Shown here piece after piece: positions 26,907 to 35,560 of a stretch of DNA of 64,000 nt; within the stretch, counting starts at the first letter, position 1; each line of letters opens with the position of its first letter. A program made the translations under genes and the position numbers. Origin of the DNA: Campylobacteraceae bacterium (GTDB lineage: Bacteria; Campylobacterota; Campylobacteria; Campylobacterales; Sulfurospirillaceae); NCBI GenBank assembly GCA_027050775.1, contig JALUBH010000020.1, positions 186,001-250,000 on the forward strand, written 5' to 3'. The notes under the pieces are model-generated. The model had not been told where the DNA came from. It did no database searches and saw only the letters and a list, made by a program, of their open reading frames with translations.

Positions 26907-28375
26907 TTTGGTTGCTTTACAACGCCGTTATAAAAAACTTTACATTTAACATTTTTTTTCTTTGCTATTTTTGGAATTTTTACACCAAAACTACCAAGAA
27001 GAGAAGAGACCATATTTACGGTACTCTTTATTGATGAAGCATCTATTTTTACTTTAGGTTTTGAAAAAGTACCTACAATGGTTTGAGAAAATTTTGCACA
27101 ATTTTTAGCATTTAAAACCCCAAATTTTATATCTAAAAATCTCTGTTTTACGATGTCAAGTTTTCCTTTTATAGCAACCCTGTTCTTACCTGTTGCTGCG
27201 GCTACATCACTTAAGTTAACGATACCTTTTGCTATATTGACTTTTATATGCACTCTTTTAAGAAGCGTTGTTCCTCCACTTCCTGTTCCAAAAACTCCAC
27301 TCAAACTTCCGCCTTTTGCAAAACCGGAAGCTAAAGACATACCTAGTTCAGCAGGATTTGCTTTTTTTGTACTATTGTACTTACTCAATATCTTATCTAA
27401 GTCAAAACCTTTGATACCAACACCTTGTCCATCAATCAAAGCAGTTCCTCTTAGAGTTTTTTTGATTGTTTTTAAATCACCCAAACTAAGAGTAAATTTT
27501 TTATGAACTTTTACTATACCACTTAGCATATCTTTTTTAAGATACTCTTTGGAAAAATTTGCCAATTTAAACTTCGGAATATCCACTTCTATATCCAAAA
27601 GAGGTATCTTTTTGTTCAAATTCAATTTAGCTTTTGCATCTACTAACGAATCATACATGCTCAGCTTCATATTGCTCATATTCACGATAGCATTTTTCAT
27701 ATTTAGATCAATTTTTATATCTTTTATATTGAACTTATCAAATATTACTTTTTGTATCTTTGTCTTTGCATCAAAAGATATGGCTTGCAGCATCTTCTTG
27801 CTAGGGTCAAAGCCTATATTGTCAATTGCTACATTTATATCTTGAACTTTTGCAACTGTTTTGCTTTTTAAATCTTCAAAATTTATATTTGCATTTTTAA
27901 TTCTCACCTCTTTTATATTGACCATAGGGAGCTTAGCTTTTTCACCTTTACTCTCTTTATTCTCTTTTTTTGCTTCTGTTTTTGCTTTTTTATTCTTCAC
28001 TTCAAAGTTAAACTTACCATTTTTCAACTTTTTGATATCCAAATTCAAATCATCCAAAACGATATACTTTACCTTGACTTTTTTGCTTAAAAGTGGCATC
28101 AATTCAACAGCAACTCCTAGTTTTCCCATCTGAAAGAACTTTTGATTTGATTTGATTTGTGGATTTTTTATCTCTACATTTGAGATACTTATACCAACAG
28201 GTGAAAATGACGCAGATATTTTGCCATTTATCTTCATCTCATATCCAGAATTTTGCCTTACTGCTTTTTCGATTTGTGGTTTGTATTTGTTTAGATTTAC
28301 CATAGATATGACTATGACAAGCCCTACGATAATCAGTGCAAAAACTGCCACTATCCATATTAAAAACTTTTTCAT
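26903..28375 (-). CDS. AsmA-family protein
   Basis: 490 residues. One N-terminal TM helix (about 5-27) is followed by the AsmA start pattern VNLNKYKPQIEKAVRQ. A long beta-rich periplasmic region and a C-terminal AsmA domain (LRGTALIDGQGVGIKGFDLD, DIKFGVLNA) follow. AsmA-like proteins are bridge-type lipid-transfer proteins between the membranes; this is family knowledge and the cargo is unknown. A Lys/Glu-rich linker lies near residues 130-150. It overlaps pyrF by 4 bases. Confidence 0.85.
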   Translation of the reverse strand: MKKFLIWIVAVFALIIVGLVIVISMVNLNKYKPQIEKAVRQNSGYEMKINGKISASFSPVGISISNVEIKNPQIKSNQKFFQMGKLGVAVELMPLLSKKVKVKYIVLDDLNLDIKKLKNGKFNFEVKNKKAKTEAKKENKESKGEKAKLPMVNIKEVRIKNANINFEDLKSKTVAKVQDINVAIDNIGFDPSKKMLQAISFDAKTKIQKVIFDKFNIKDIKIDLNMKNAIVNMSNMKLSMYDSLVDAKAKLNLNKKIPLLDIEVDIPKFKLANFSKEYLKKDMLSGIVKVHKKFTLSLGDLKTIKKTLRGTALIDGQGVGIKGFDLDKILSKYNSTKKANPAELGMSLASGFAKGGSLSGVFGTGSGGTTLLKRVHIKVNIAKGIVNLSDVAAATGKNRVAIKGKLDIVKQRFLDIKFGVLNAKNCAKFSQTIVGTFSKPKVKIDASSIKSTVNMVSSLLGSFGVKIPKIAKKKNVKCKVFYNGVVKQPK

Positions 28376-29058
28376 TTTTCCATCCTTTGTATGATTTCTT
28401 CTACTACATGTAGAGGGTCTTTTGCATTATACACCGGCCTTCCGACTACTATAATATCTGACATCTCTTTTTTTGCAAACTCTACTGTTGCGACTCTTTT
28501 TTGATCATCGTTACTATCTTTTAGTCTAATTCCTGGGGTTAAAGTTATAAAGTTTTCATCTGTATTTGATTTGATCAATCTACTCTCAAATGCTGAACAG
28601 ACCACGCCATTGAGTCCACTCTCATATGCATCTTTTGCAAATTGCGCTGCCTTGGCTTCTAAATTCTCACCATATACTTTCCTAAAACCCTCGTCATCAA
28701 AAGAGGTAAGAGCAGTAACAGCAAGAACAATCGGGGGCTTCTTGGAGTTTGAGACTCTTTGCATCACTTCACGCATCGCTTCTTTTCCACAGCTTGCATG
28801 AACATTGAACATGTCTATCCCAAGATTTGCCATCGATTCTGCTGCATCTGCCATCGTATTTGGTATATCATAAATTTTTAAATCTAAAAATATCTTAAAA
28901 TTTTGGTTTATGTCTTTTATCTCTTTGACTATCTTTTTGCCGTCTCTTATGTATGAACGCAATCCGACTTTTAGCCAGATATCCTTCTTCTTTAGTTTTC
29001 TTGCCAGCTCAATATTTGCTTCAAATGTTGGCATATCGAGTGCAACGCAAAGTTTCAT
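28372..29058 (-). CDS. pyrF: orotidine 5'-phosphate decarboxylase
   Basis: 228 residues. The catalytic motif FLDLKIYDIPNT (D-K-x-x-D) follows LKVGL; the C-terminal phosphate site is TPGIR and VVGRP. Last step of UMP synthesis. It overlaps nusB and the AsmA gene by 4 bases on each side, in an operon ribH-nusB-pyrF. Confidence 0.96.
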   Translation of the reverse strand: MKLCVALDMPTFEANIELARKLKKKDIWLKVGLRSYIRDGKKIVKEIKDINQNFKIFLDLKIYDIPNTMADAAESMANLGIDMFNVHASCGKEAMREVMQRVSNSKKPPIVLAVTALTSFDDEGFRKVYGENLEAKAAQFAKDAYESGLNGVVCSAFESRLIKSNTDENFITLTPGIRLKDSNDDQKRVATVEFAKKEMSDIIVVGRPVYNAKDPLHVVEEIIQRMEK

Positions 29059-29462
29059 TTGGCCAACTTTGCTTTATAAACTGCGTCTAATACACCATTG
29101 ATGAACTTCGGACCCGTATCATTGCAAAGTTTTTTTGCTAACTCTATGGCTTCATTGATCACCACTGCACTATCTAGCTCTGTAAACAACAATTCATAAG
29201 TACCTAGTCTCAAAATCGCCCTCTCTACATTTCCGATATTTTTCAAATCCCACTCTTTTAGGTGCTCATCTATCATGGCATCTATATGTTTTAAATTCTC
29301 TTCTACGCCATTGTAGAGTGAAAGTGCGAAATCTTTTTGTCTGTTTCTTATCTTTTTTTCTTCAAAAATTTCATCTACAAATTTATCTATACCATTATTG
29401 CCAATATCTTGGGCATAGAGCAATCCTATTATACTTTCTCTTACTTGATGTCTAGTTGCCAA
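29055..29462 (-). CDS. nusB: transcription antitermination factor NusB
   Basis: 135 residues, all-helical NusB fold: RHQVRESIIGLLYAQDIG at the N-terminus, NVERAILRLGTYELLF and VVINEAIELAKKL in the C-terminal half. It acts in rRNA antitermination with NusE. It lies 9 bases after ribH, an order frequent in Campylobacterota. Confidence 0.95.
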   Translation of the reverse strand: MATRHQVRESIIGLLYAQDIGNNGIDKFVDEIFEEKKIRNRQKDFALSLYNGVEENLKHIDAMIDEHLKEWDLKNIGNVERAILRLGTYELLFTELDSAVVINEAIELAKKLCNDTGPKFINGVLDAVYKAKLAK

Positions 29463-29471
29463 GAAAAATCC

Positions 29472-29936
29472 TTATAAATTTTTATATAAACTGACAAGCT
29501 CTATCAAACTAGTCATTGATTCAAAGCCTTTATTTCCGGCCTTACTTCCAGCCCGCTCTATTGCTTGCTCTATCGTGTCAGTTGTCAAAACACCAAAAGT
29601 TACAGGTTTTTGATATTTTAGTGCAGTATTTGCTATACCTTTTGTTGCTTCAGCAGAGATATAATCAAAATGCGGAGTACTTCCACGGATGACTGCACCA
29701 ACACAGCATATGCCGTCATATATGTTTTTTGCCAATAATTTATCTAGAACAAACGGTATCTCGTAAGCACCGGGTACTAAAATCAAATCAAGATTATCTT
29801 CATTTCCACCGTGTCTCAAAAAAGCATCTTTTGCACCCTCCACCAATCTATCTGTAATTATGTGGTTAAATCTGGCATTTATAATTGCTATTTTTTCTTG
29901 ACCGTTAAGAGATAAATTTCCCTCTATTACTTTCAT
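29472..29936 (-). CDS. ribH: 6,7-dimethyl-8-ribityllumazine synthase
   Basis: 154 residues: [47 protein letters not shown] (with the catalytic His region) and [24 protein letters not shown]. Penultimate step of riboflavin synthesis. First gene of ribH-nusB-pyrF, transcribed away from the TauE-like gene. Confidence 0.96.
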   Translation of the reverse strand: MKVIEGNLSLNGQEKIAIINARFNHIITDRLVEGAKDAFLRHGGNEDNLDLILVPGAYEIPFVLDKLLAKNIYDGICCVGAVIRGSTPHFDYISAEATKGIANTALKYQKPVTFGVLTTDTIEQAIERAGSKAGNKGFESMTSLIELVSLYKNL

Positions 29937-30032
29937 ATTAATCCTTAGGTATATTTTCAGACCATTATACTATATTTTAAATATTTTTTCGTTTTAACGG
30001 TTGAGCTTGCATAATATTTTCCCAATAAATGG

Positions 30033-30038
30033 TATAAT
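30033..30038 (+). promoter_or_regulatory. -10 box directly before the TauE-like gene
   Basis: A perfect TATAAT lies 6 bases before the ATG at 30044, and no Shine-Dalgarno is visible. A transcript from this promoter would begin at or next to the start codon, that is, be leaderless. A second AT-rich -10-like stretch is further upstream near 30011. Confidence 0.4.
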
Positions 30039-30043
30039 TTCAT

Positions 30044-30781
30044 ATGCATGATTATATATTTTTTAGTCTTATCACTTTGGTTTTGTCTACCATTTTTTCT
30101 ATGGGTGGAGCAGGTGCAGGTATAGCCTTGATACCTATTTTAAATATTTTTGGTGTAAATTTTGCACTAGCCCGCGCCATAGGACTCTTTGCCGGAGCAT
30201 CTACTACTATGATTTCCAGTGTTATGAATATAAAAAGAAAGATAGTAGATTACTATTTTATGATACCAATTGCGATAATGATGCTATTTTTTGCACCAAT
30301 TGGTGCTTATATGAGTAAATTTATAGATGAGAATATCATCAAATTTTTCTTTATGCTACTTCTGTTTTATAGTGCATCGATGATGATGTTTGGAAAAAAG
30401 AAACCTTTGGTGAAGCTAGAAGGAAAACTCATACTTTTTAGCGTAGGTGCGGGTGTTGGTTTCATAGCAGGAATCCTTGGAGTGGGAGGTGGCAATATAC
30501 TCATACCTCTTCTCATACTACTTGGATTTGAACCAAAAAAAGTAGCAGTTACCGTGAGTTTTGTCGTGCCTTTTTCAGCTCTTAGTTCTTTTTTTACATA
30601 TGCTAGTTATGTAAAAATTGACTGGGTCTTACTCTTTTGCATAGCAGTATCTGCCATAATAGGAGGATATATAGGCAACTATTTTATGCATTTTAAATTA
30701 AAACAGAATCATATAAAAAAAGTAATGGCTCTCATATTGTATATACTCGCTTTTAAATTACTCTATCATTTTTATATTTAA
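30044..30781 (+). CDS. TauE/SafE family sulfite/organosulfonate exporter-like permease
   Basis: 245 residues, about eight TM helices in two repeats, each beginning with the Gly-rich family motif: MGGAGAGIALIPIL near residue 20 and ILGVGGGNILIPLLIL near 145. TauE/SafE proteins move sulfite, sulfonates or other small anions. The gene precedes an ArsR regulator and a cysteine-rich metallochaperone, so a metal- or sulfur-related substrate is possible. Substrate inference is weak. Confidence 0.88.
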   Translation: MHDYIFFSLITLVLSTIFSMGGAGAGIALIPILNIFGVNFALARAIGLFAGASTTMISSVMNIKRKIVDYYFMIPIAIMMLFFAPIGAYMSKFIDENIIKFFFMLLLFYSASMMMFGKKKPLVKLEGKLILFSVGAGVGFIAGILGVGGGNILIPLLILLGFEPKKVAVTVSFVVPFSALSSFFTYASYVKIDWVLLFCIAVSAIIGGYIGNYFMHFKLKQNHIKKVMALILYILAFKLLYHFYI

Positions 30782-30867
30782 CTTTTTTCTATAATATTTT
30801 TATATTTAATCATATTTTAATAAATAGTATATTAGAATATATTAATTTACTTAAAAAGGTGATCTAA

Positions 30868-31212
30868 ATGGAAAATGTTTTTTCTTGTTCAAGAACTGGA
30901 GTTGATTATAATCTAATCAAAGGTGCAAAGACTTTCATAGAGAAACAAGATTTGCTGCTCGAGAAGAAAGCAAAACTTTTTGCTCTATTAGGAAATGTCG
31001 TAAGGCTTAAAATGGTGCAACTTTTTCTACACTATGAAAAGATGTGTGTTTGTGACTTGAGTGATGTTTTAGAGATGAATCAATCACCAATATCACAACA
31101 TTTAAGAAAACTCAAAGATGGTGGAATACTTAGCTCTAAAAGAGATGGCATGACAATTTTTTACTCTGTTACTCCGGACATAAAAGAGGATTTAATCAGG
31201 ATAATAAAATAA
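30868..31212 (+). CDS. ArsR/SmtB family transcriptional regulator
   Basis: 114 residues with a winged helix: MCVCDLSDVLEMNQSPISQHLRKL-type recognition region. The CVC pair in the alpha3 helix is the metal(loid)-binding motif of ArsR-type repressors, and an extra Cys lies near the N-terminus (FSCSRTG). It probably represses the genes around it and releases on binding arsenite or a soft metal. The ribosome-binding site is AAGGTGAT. The upstream AT-rich region has imperfect dyads around TATATTAGAATATA. Confidence 0.88.
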   Translation: MENVFSCSRTGVDYNLIKGAKTFIEKQDLLLEKKAKLFALLGNVVRLKMVQLFLHYEKMCVCDLSDVLEMNQSPISQHLRKLKDGGILSSKRDGMTIFYSVTPDIKEDLIRIIK

Positions 31213-31226
31213 ATTTAGGAGACAAA

Positions 31227-31748
31227 ATGAAATTTTCTCAACAAACAAGTGAAACTTCTTGTTCAACATCACTTAACGATAAAGGAGACAATTGTTGTAA
31301 ACCTCAGCCAAAAGGCAAGGAATACTGCCCTATATGCCACAAAAAAGCAAAAGGTGTTTTAGGTAAAACACTAAATAGTCTTTTTACTCCTCATAGTAAA
31401 TCCAGGCTCAAGTGTTTAGACGGTTTTTACTACTGTAAAACACCTACATGTAAAGCTATCTATTTTAAAAGTGATACTGTTTTAACTCAGAATGATTTGA
31501 GCGTTAGTGCTGGCATTAAAAAAGGAGCTAAACCGGCAACAGTTTGCTATTGTTTTGGATGGACAAAGGAGAAGATAAAAGACGAATTGCAACAAAATGG
31601 TAAAACCAATGCTCTTAAAGATATCAAAGCCAAGATGAAAAACCCGGGTTGTTCATGTGAAGTTCTAAACCCAAGTGGTGGATGTTGCCTCAGCGATGTC
31701 AGCAAAGCACAAAAGGAGCTAAAAGAAGAGTTGGGATTAAGTACCTAA
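31227..31748 (+). CDS. cysteine-rich Fe-S/Zn metallochaperone, CopZ N-terminal-like
   Basis: 173 residues with about 19 Cys. The N-terminal CC and CPICHKKAKGV form a zinc-binding knuckle. YYCKTPTCKAIYF follows, and the C-terminal VCYCFGWTKEKIKDEL with NPGCSCEVLNPSGGCC matches the [2Fe-2S]-binding region of the Archaeoglobus CopZ N-terminal domain. The HMA copper-binding domain of true CopZ is absent. With ArsR just upstream (AGGAG ribosome-binding site), it is probably a metal-responsive redox chaperone. Which metal is unknown. Confidence 0.8.
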   Translation: MKFSQQTSETSCSTSLNDKGDNCCKPQPKGKEYCPICHKKAKGVLGKTLNSLFTPHSKSRLKCLDGFYYCKTPTCKAIYFKSDTVLTQNDLSVSAGIKKGAKPATVCYCFGWTKEKIKDELQQNGKTNALKDIKAKMKNPGCSCEVLNPSGGCCLSDVSKAQKELKEELGLST

Positions 31749-31761
31749 CTAGAAATAACAC

Positions 31762-32790
31762 CTACTCCACCTCTCTTTTTATCCAAGGCATCAGCTTGGT
31801 TAAAATCTCATAAGTTATAGTGTTGAAGTATGCTGACAGATTGTTGACATCATTAAAGAGGCATATTTCATCTCTGTCTCCCTCTATGCATAAACTATCC
31901 ATAGATACCCTGCCTAGTATCTTCTGTCCATTTGCGATAGCCAAATCACCTAATCCGTCATATCTAAAAAAACCATCTCCATAGCCGATGTCATAAGTAG
32001 ATATAATTTTGTCATTTTGAGCCAAGTGGACACCACCATATCCCACTTTTTGCCCTTTTTTTAGAACCCTTGTACTCAACCTGTTTACATACAAGCTCAT
32101 AACAGGTTGCAGATCAAAAGTTGCTATATTTTTATCTATATGAGTATATCCGTAAGTCGCTATGCCACATCTTGCAAAGTCATCTTCTATTCCACCTTTG
32201 CTTCTAAGGAGTGCTGAAGAGTTACAAGAGTGAAAAAATGGTCTTTTCATCTCTAATTCTTTTAAAATTACTAGAGACTCTTTTTTCGCTTTTTTCCAAT
32301 TTTCTTGCTGCCAAAAAAGTTCGCTATTAAAATCATCCGCACTTCTAAAGTGTGTAAAGATGCCCTTTAAATTTAGAGCATTTTCTTTTATATATATCAA
32401 TACATCTTTTAATTCACTCATCCCAACACCGTTTCTATGCATACCGGTATCTATGTTTAGATGTATATTTGATTTTTTTGGAAACTTCTTTAAAAACTCA
32501 AAAGAGTGGACTGCAAAGGAGATATTTTGGCTATAAAGTTCGGTGGGCGGGTGGTCTGCTAGTATCAAAACCTCTTTAAAAAACTGCTCTACATGTAGAG
32601 CCTCTTCCAAAGTTTTAACAGCGGCTTTTGATATACCAAACTCACTTGCCAATTGTGCCATCAACTCCAAACCATGACCATAGGCATTGTCTTTTATGAC
32701 AGCCATCAACTTATCTTTTCCGCCTGCTTTTTTAGATAAAAGGTCTAGATTGTGAAAATAAGAACTTTTTTTTATGACTATTCTTGCCAT
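31762..32790 (-). CDS. alr: alanine racemase
   Basis: 342 residues. The PLP lysine is in VIKDNAYGHG (about residue 33). NIDTGMHRNGV, GYGDGFFRYDG with the catalytic Tyr region, and GRVSMDSLCIE follow. It makes D-Ala for peptidoglycan. It is the last gene of the long minus-strand operon, directly after a small ORF and the aldolase gene. It converges with the metallochaperone gene with a 13-base gap. Confidence 0.94.
   Translation of the reverse strand: MARIVIKKSSYFHNLDLLSKKAGGKDKLMAVIKDNAYGHGLELMAQLASEFGISKAAVKTLEEALHVEQFFKEVLILADHPPTELYSQNISFAVHSFEFLKKFPKKSNIHLNIDTGMHRNGVGMSELKDVLIYIKENALNLKGIFTHFRSADDFNSELFWQQENWKKAKKESLVILKELEMKRPFFHSCNSSALLRSKGGIEDDFARCGIATYGYTHIDKNIATFDLQPVMSLYVNRLSTRVLKKGQKVGYGGVHLAQNDKIISTYDIGYGDGFFRYDGLGDLAIANGQKILGRVSMDSLCIEGDRDEICLFNDVNNLSAYFNTITYEILTKLMPWIKREVE
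32586..32601. repeat. 16-bp perfect palindrome with CTACATGTAG core
   Basis: GCTCTACATGTAGAGC inside alr. Other core copies: 28404-28413 (pyrF 3' end), 40729-40738 (mtnK-nuoA gap), 56050-56059 (Fe-S oxidoreductase). Confidence 0.9.
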
Positions 32791-33057
32791 CTATTTAGCT
32801 TTTAAGTTATAAGCCTTCACTAAAAAACCTCTTAGTTTTCTAGCCTGATAGTCTAGTTTATGAAAGTGACTATATACACTTTTCGCATCCAAAGTTGGAT
32901 TATTAGAAAAATCATAAGTAGCACCTATCTTGTCTTTCGGAATATTTTCATCTAAAAAATTGTAAAAATCCGTCCTAATTTTTATCAACTCATCTAACTC
33001 TTTTTCTATATCGTATTCATTTTTCACATATAAACCTTTTTTGAGATATTTTAACAA
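32791..33057 (-). CDS. small conserved-looking protein of unknown function
   Basis: Up to 88 residues (from ATG 33057); a GTG at 33027 with AAGGT 7 bases upstream is the better start and gives 78 residues. The sequence is acidic, helical and soluble (YDIEKELDELIKIRTDFYNF, SHFHKLDYQARKLRG). I recognise no family. It abuts alr (stop followed at once by the alr start). Confidence 0.65.
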   Translation of the reverse strand: MLKYLKKGLYVKNEYDIEKELDELIKIRTDFYNFLDENIPKDKIGATYDFSNNPTLDAKSVYSHFHKLDYQARKLRGFLVKAYNLKAK

Positions 33058-33072
33058 ATGTGTTATAAAAAT

Positions 33073-33717
33073 CTACTTTTTCATTCCATAAGATTTGAAT
33101 TTTTCTAAGATTTTATCCATCTCTTTATCATCTAGTATAACAGGCTCTCCTGCCTGTTTTGCCATTATATACTGTTTTGCGAGATTTTCAACCTCTATGG
33201 CTATCCATAAAGCTTTTTTTAGTGTGATTGCGGTAGTCACTACTCCGTGATTTGCGAGTAGACAGGCACTATATCCCTTTAGTGCTTTTATGATATTTTG
33301 TGAGAGTTCACTCGTTCCAAATGTAGCATAAGTGGCACAAGGTATCTTTTTACCCCCCGCAACCCCAACCATATAGTGATGAGAGGGTATATCCATCCTG
33401 CATATCGCCATAGATGTGGCGTAAGAGGAGTGATTATGAAGCACACAATTAATCTCAGGTTTTGCTTTTAAAATATCAAAATGAAAATCCAACTCACTCG
33501 ATGGTGGATACTCACCAACATACTCCCCTTTCGAACTAAACGGGACAAAAGCTATATCCTTTGGCTTCAACAAATCATACGAAATACCACTTGGAGTTAT
33601 CAGTATACCATCTTTAAATCTATGACTTATATTTCCTGATGTTCCTTGATTTATACCCAATTGTTCCATCTTTAGACATGTTTCTATGATCTCTTTTCTT
33701 ATATCCAATTCATCCAT
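33073..33717 (-). CDS. class II aldolase, FucA/Ald2-like (5-deoxyribulose/methylthioribulose-1-phosphate aldolase)
   Basis: 214 residues, colinear with E. coli fuculose-1-phosphate aldolase with a +2 offset: GTSGNIS, catalytic Glu75 (PPSSE), Zn ligands His94/His96 (HNH) and His157 (NHGV), Tyr115 (HHYMVG) and the C-terminal LEKFKSYG with Tyr210. These favour aldol cleavage over the dehydratase MtnB of the same superfamily. With mtnK and mtnA in the operon, the likely substrate is 5-methylthioribulose- or 5-deoxyribulose-1-phosphate, giving DHAP plus methylthioacetaldehyde or acetaldehyde (DHAP shunt). The ribosome-binding site is AGGT. Confidence 0.85.
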   Translation of the reverse strand: MDELDIRKEIIETCLKMEQLGINQGTSGNISHRFKDGILITPSGISYDLLKPKDIAFVPFSSKGEYVGEYPPSSELDFHFDILKAKPEINCVLHNHSSYATSMAICRMDIPSHHYMVGVAGGKKIPCATYATFGTSELSQNIIKALKGYSACLLANHGVVTTAITLKKALWIAIEVENLAKQYIMAKQAGEPVILDDKEMDKILEKFKSYGMKK

Positions 33718-33719
33718 TT

Positions 33720-34475
33720 TTACCTACTTATATTTAGATTAAATACGAATCTGTTCGCTAGATAATATCCTATGCTATATGCTAACTTTGCCCCATCTTC
33801 ATCATGTATCAACATCTTTCTTATCAAAACAGGAGTTTCTTTATCTTTTATAACCAAGTGTTTTTTTATCTCATCTGAGGGCATAGAGGCTGAAATCTCT
33901 TCTTGAGAAAAGACTATTTTTACCTTTAGCCTCTCTTCTAAAAACTTATATAGCTGAGTGATATTTCCATCTTGTAACTCTTTTATATCTAGATTCGTAT
34001 CCGGATGAAAAAAACTTTCAACATACAATTCGGGTTCCAAATAGCCCTTAACCCTCAAAAGTCGTATTATCTCTTTGTTTGCTTTAGTATGAAGCTTATC
34101 ATAAACCTCACTTTTTGGCCTACATGCACAAACACTATGTTCGAAGAGTTTAAAATCTCTATTTTGTTTTTTCATATCCTCATTAAAACTATACCAATTG
34201 TTTAGAGTAGTTCTTATGCGACTGTCATCTATATTTTTGAAAGTCCCTCGATTTTTTTTACGAATGATAAGATTTTTGTTTATAAGACCATACATCGCCT
34301 TTCTGACAGTGTTTCTGCTGACACTTAACTCTTTTGAGATTTCAAGCTCATTTGGCAATTTTTCACCCAAACTATAAGGCTCTTTTAGTAAGAGTTCACC
34401 GATTATCTCTTCGACCTGAAGGTACAAAGGAGTTTTGAGCTCTTTATCTATATAATATTGCGATAAATTCAACAT
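33720..34475 (-). CDS. GntR/HutC family transcriptional regulator
   Basis: 251 residues. An N-terminal winged helix (KLPNELEISKELSVSRNTVR) is followed by a C-terminal UTRA ligand-binding domain (YLEPELYVESFF, LIRKMLIHDEDGAKLAYSIG). UTRA regulators sense sugar phosphates or similar metabolites, here probably an intermediate of methylthioribose/deoxyribose breakdown. A strong AAAGGAG precedes the ATG. It lies inside the operon it probably controls. Confidence 0.9.
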   Translation of the reverse strand: MLNLSQYYIDKELKTPLYLQVEEIIGELLLKEPYSLGEKLPNELEISKELSVSRNTVRKAMYGLINKNLIIRKKNRGTFKNIDDSRIRTTLNNWYSFNEDMKKQNRDFKLFEHSVCACRPKSEVYDKLHTKANKEIIRLLRVKGYLEPELYVESFFHPDTNLDIKELQDGNITQLYKFLEERLKVKIVFSQEEISASMPSDEIKKHLVIKDKETPVLIRKMLIHDEDGAKLAYSIGYYLANRFVFNLNISR

Positions 34476-34502
34476 AAACTCCTTTGTTATTGACCTTGTA
34501 CA

Positions 34503-35558
34503 CTATTTTGAAAAACTATACGGCGGCCGTATTATACCTTTTTCTGTGATAAACCCTGATATCAACGAATTGTCCGTTACATCAAAAGCAGGATTAAAAA
34601 CCTTTATATCTTTTGGTGCTATCTGCTGTCCTTTTATGTATATCAACTCGTCTTTTCCTCTCTCCTCGACCACTATATCCGACCCGCTTTTTGAATTTGT
34701 ATCTATGGTTGAGTATGGACAGGCTATATAAAATGGGACTCCATAAAATTTCGCATTTATAGCAAGTGATGATGTGCCTATTTTATTAGCTGTGTCACCA
34801 TTGTTTGCAACTCTATCAGCTCCAACCACAACCATATCAACTCTGCCTAATTTCATCAGATAAGATGATACACTATCGGCTATCATAGTCGTATCAATGC
34901 CAAATTTATTTAATTCCCAACAAGTTATCCGGGCTCCTTGCAAAAGAGGTCTGGTTTCACTAGAGTAAGCTTTGAAACGCTTTCCTTCACTCCACGCAAC
35001 ATACATCGGAGCCAAAGCAGTTCCTATGCCGCCTGTAGCCAATGCTCCTGCATTACAAAGTGTCAAAACACCACCATCCTTCTTGATCAACCCTGCTCCA
35101 TTTTCTCCTATGAGTCTACAAGTCTCTATATCACTTTTATGTATGGAGATAGCCTCTTTTTTGAGCACAATATAAAGCTCTTTCGCAGTTGCATTTTTTG
35201 GAAAACTTTTTGCGATTTTTGAGAGCCTATTGAGTGCCCAACTCAGATTTACCGCTGTTGGTCTTGAGCTATTTAGATACTCTGCATTTTTATAAACCAA
35301 CTCCAAAAATGACTCAATCTTAAAATCAAGTGAATCTTTGAGGCTTATCACAAGACCATAAGCACCTGCAATTCCTATAGCAGGGGCTCCTCTTACTTTT
35401 AGTTGATAAATTGAGTCATAAACCTGCTCAACACTCTTTTGCTCTTCAATTACTTCATCAGTAGGAAGTTTTGTTTGGTCCAATATAAAAAATCTATCCT
35501 CATCATCAAAATATAGAGCTTTCGGTATGGATTCTAAGAGTTTTTTCCTATCACTCAT
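34503..35558 (-). CDS. mtnA: S-methyl-5-thioribose-1-phosphate isomerase
   Basis: 351 residues. RGAPAIGIAGAYGL (56-69), Cys168 in LTLCNAGALATGG, ETRPLLQGAR, and Asp248 in VVVGADRVANNGDTANKIGT are the catalytic and binding elements of MtnA, and distinguish it from eIF2B subunits. It converts MTR-1-P (or 5-deoxyribose-1-P) to the ribulose form. It starts 2 bases after the binding-protein stop. Confidence 0.96.
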   Translation of the reverse strand: MSDRKKLLESIPKALYFDDEDRFFILDQTKLPTDEVIEEQKSVEQVYDSIYQLKVRGAPAIGIAGAYGLVISLKDSLDFKIESFLELVYKNAEYLNSSRPTAVNLSWALNRLSKIAKSFPKNATAKELYIVLKKEAISIHKSDIETCRLIGENGAGLIKKDGGVLTLCNAGALATGGIGTALAPMYVAWSEGKRFKAYSSETRPLLQGARITCWELNKFGIDTTMIADSVSSYLMKLGRVDMVVVGADRVANNGDTANKIGTSSLAINAKFYGVPFYIACPYSTIDTNSKSGSDIVVEERGKDELIYIKGQQIAPKDIKVFNPAFDVTDNSLISGFITEKGIIRPPYSFSK

Positions 35559-35560
35559 CT

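Noticed and set aside
33073-33717. Aldolase gene as mtnB (methylthioribulose-1-phosphate dehydratase)
   Set aside because: The FucA catalytic Glu in PPSSE, the HYM loop and the C-terminal KFKSYG are all kept, and mtnC/mtnD are absent; aldolase is the better reading, though only an assay can settle it.
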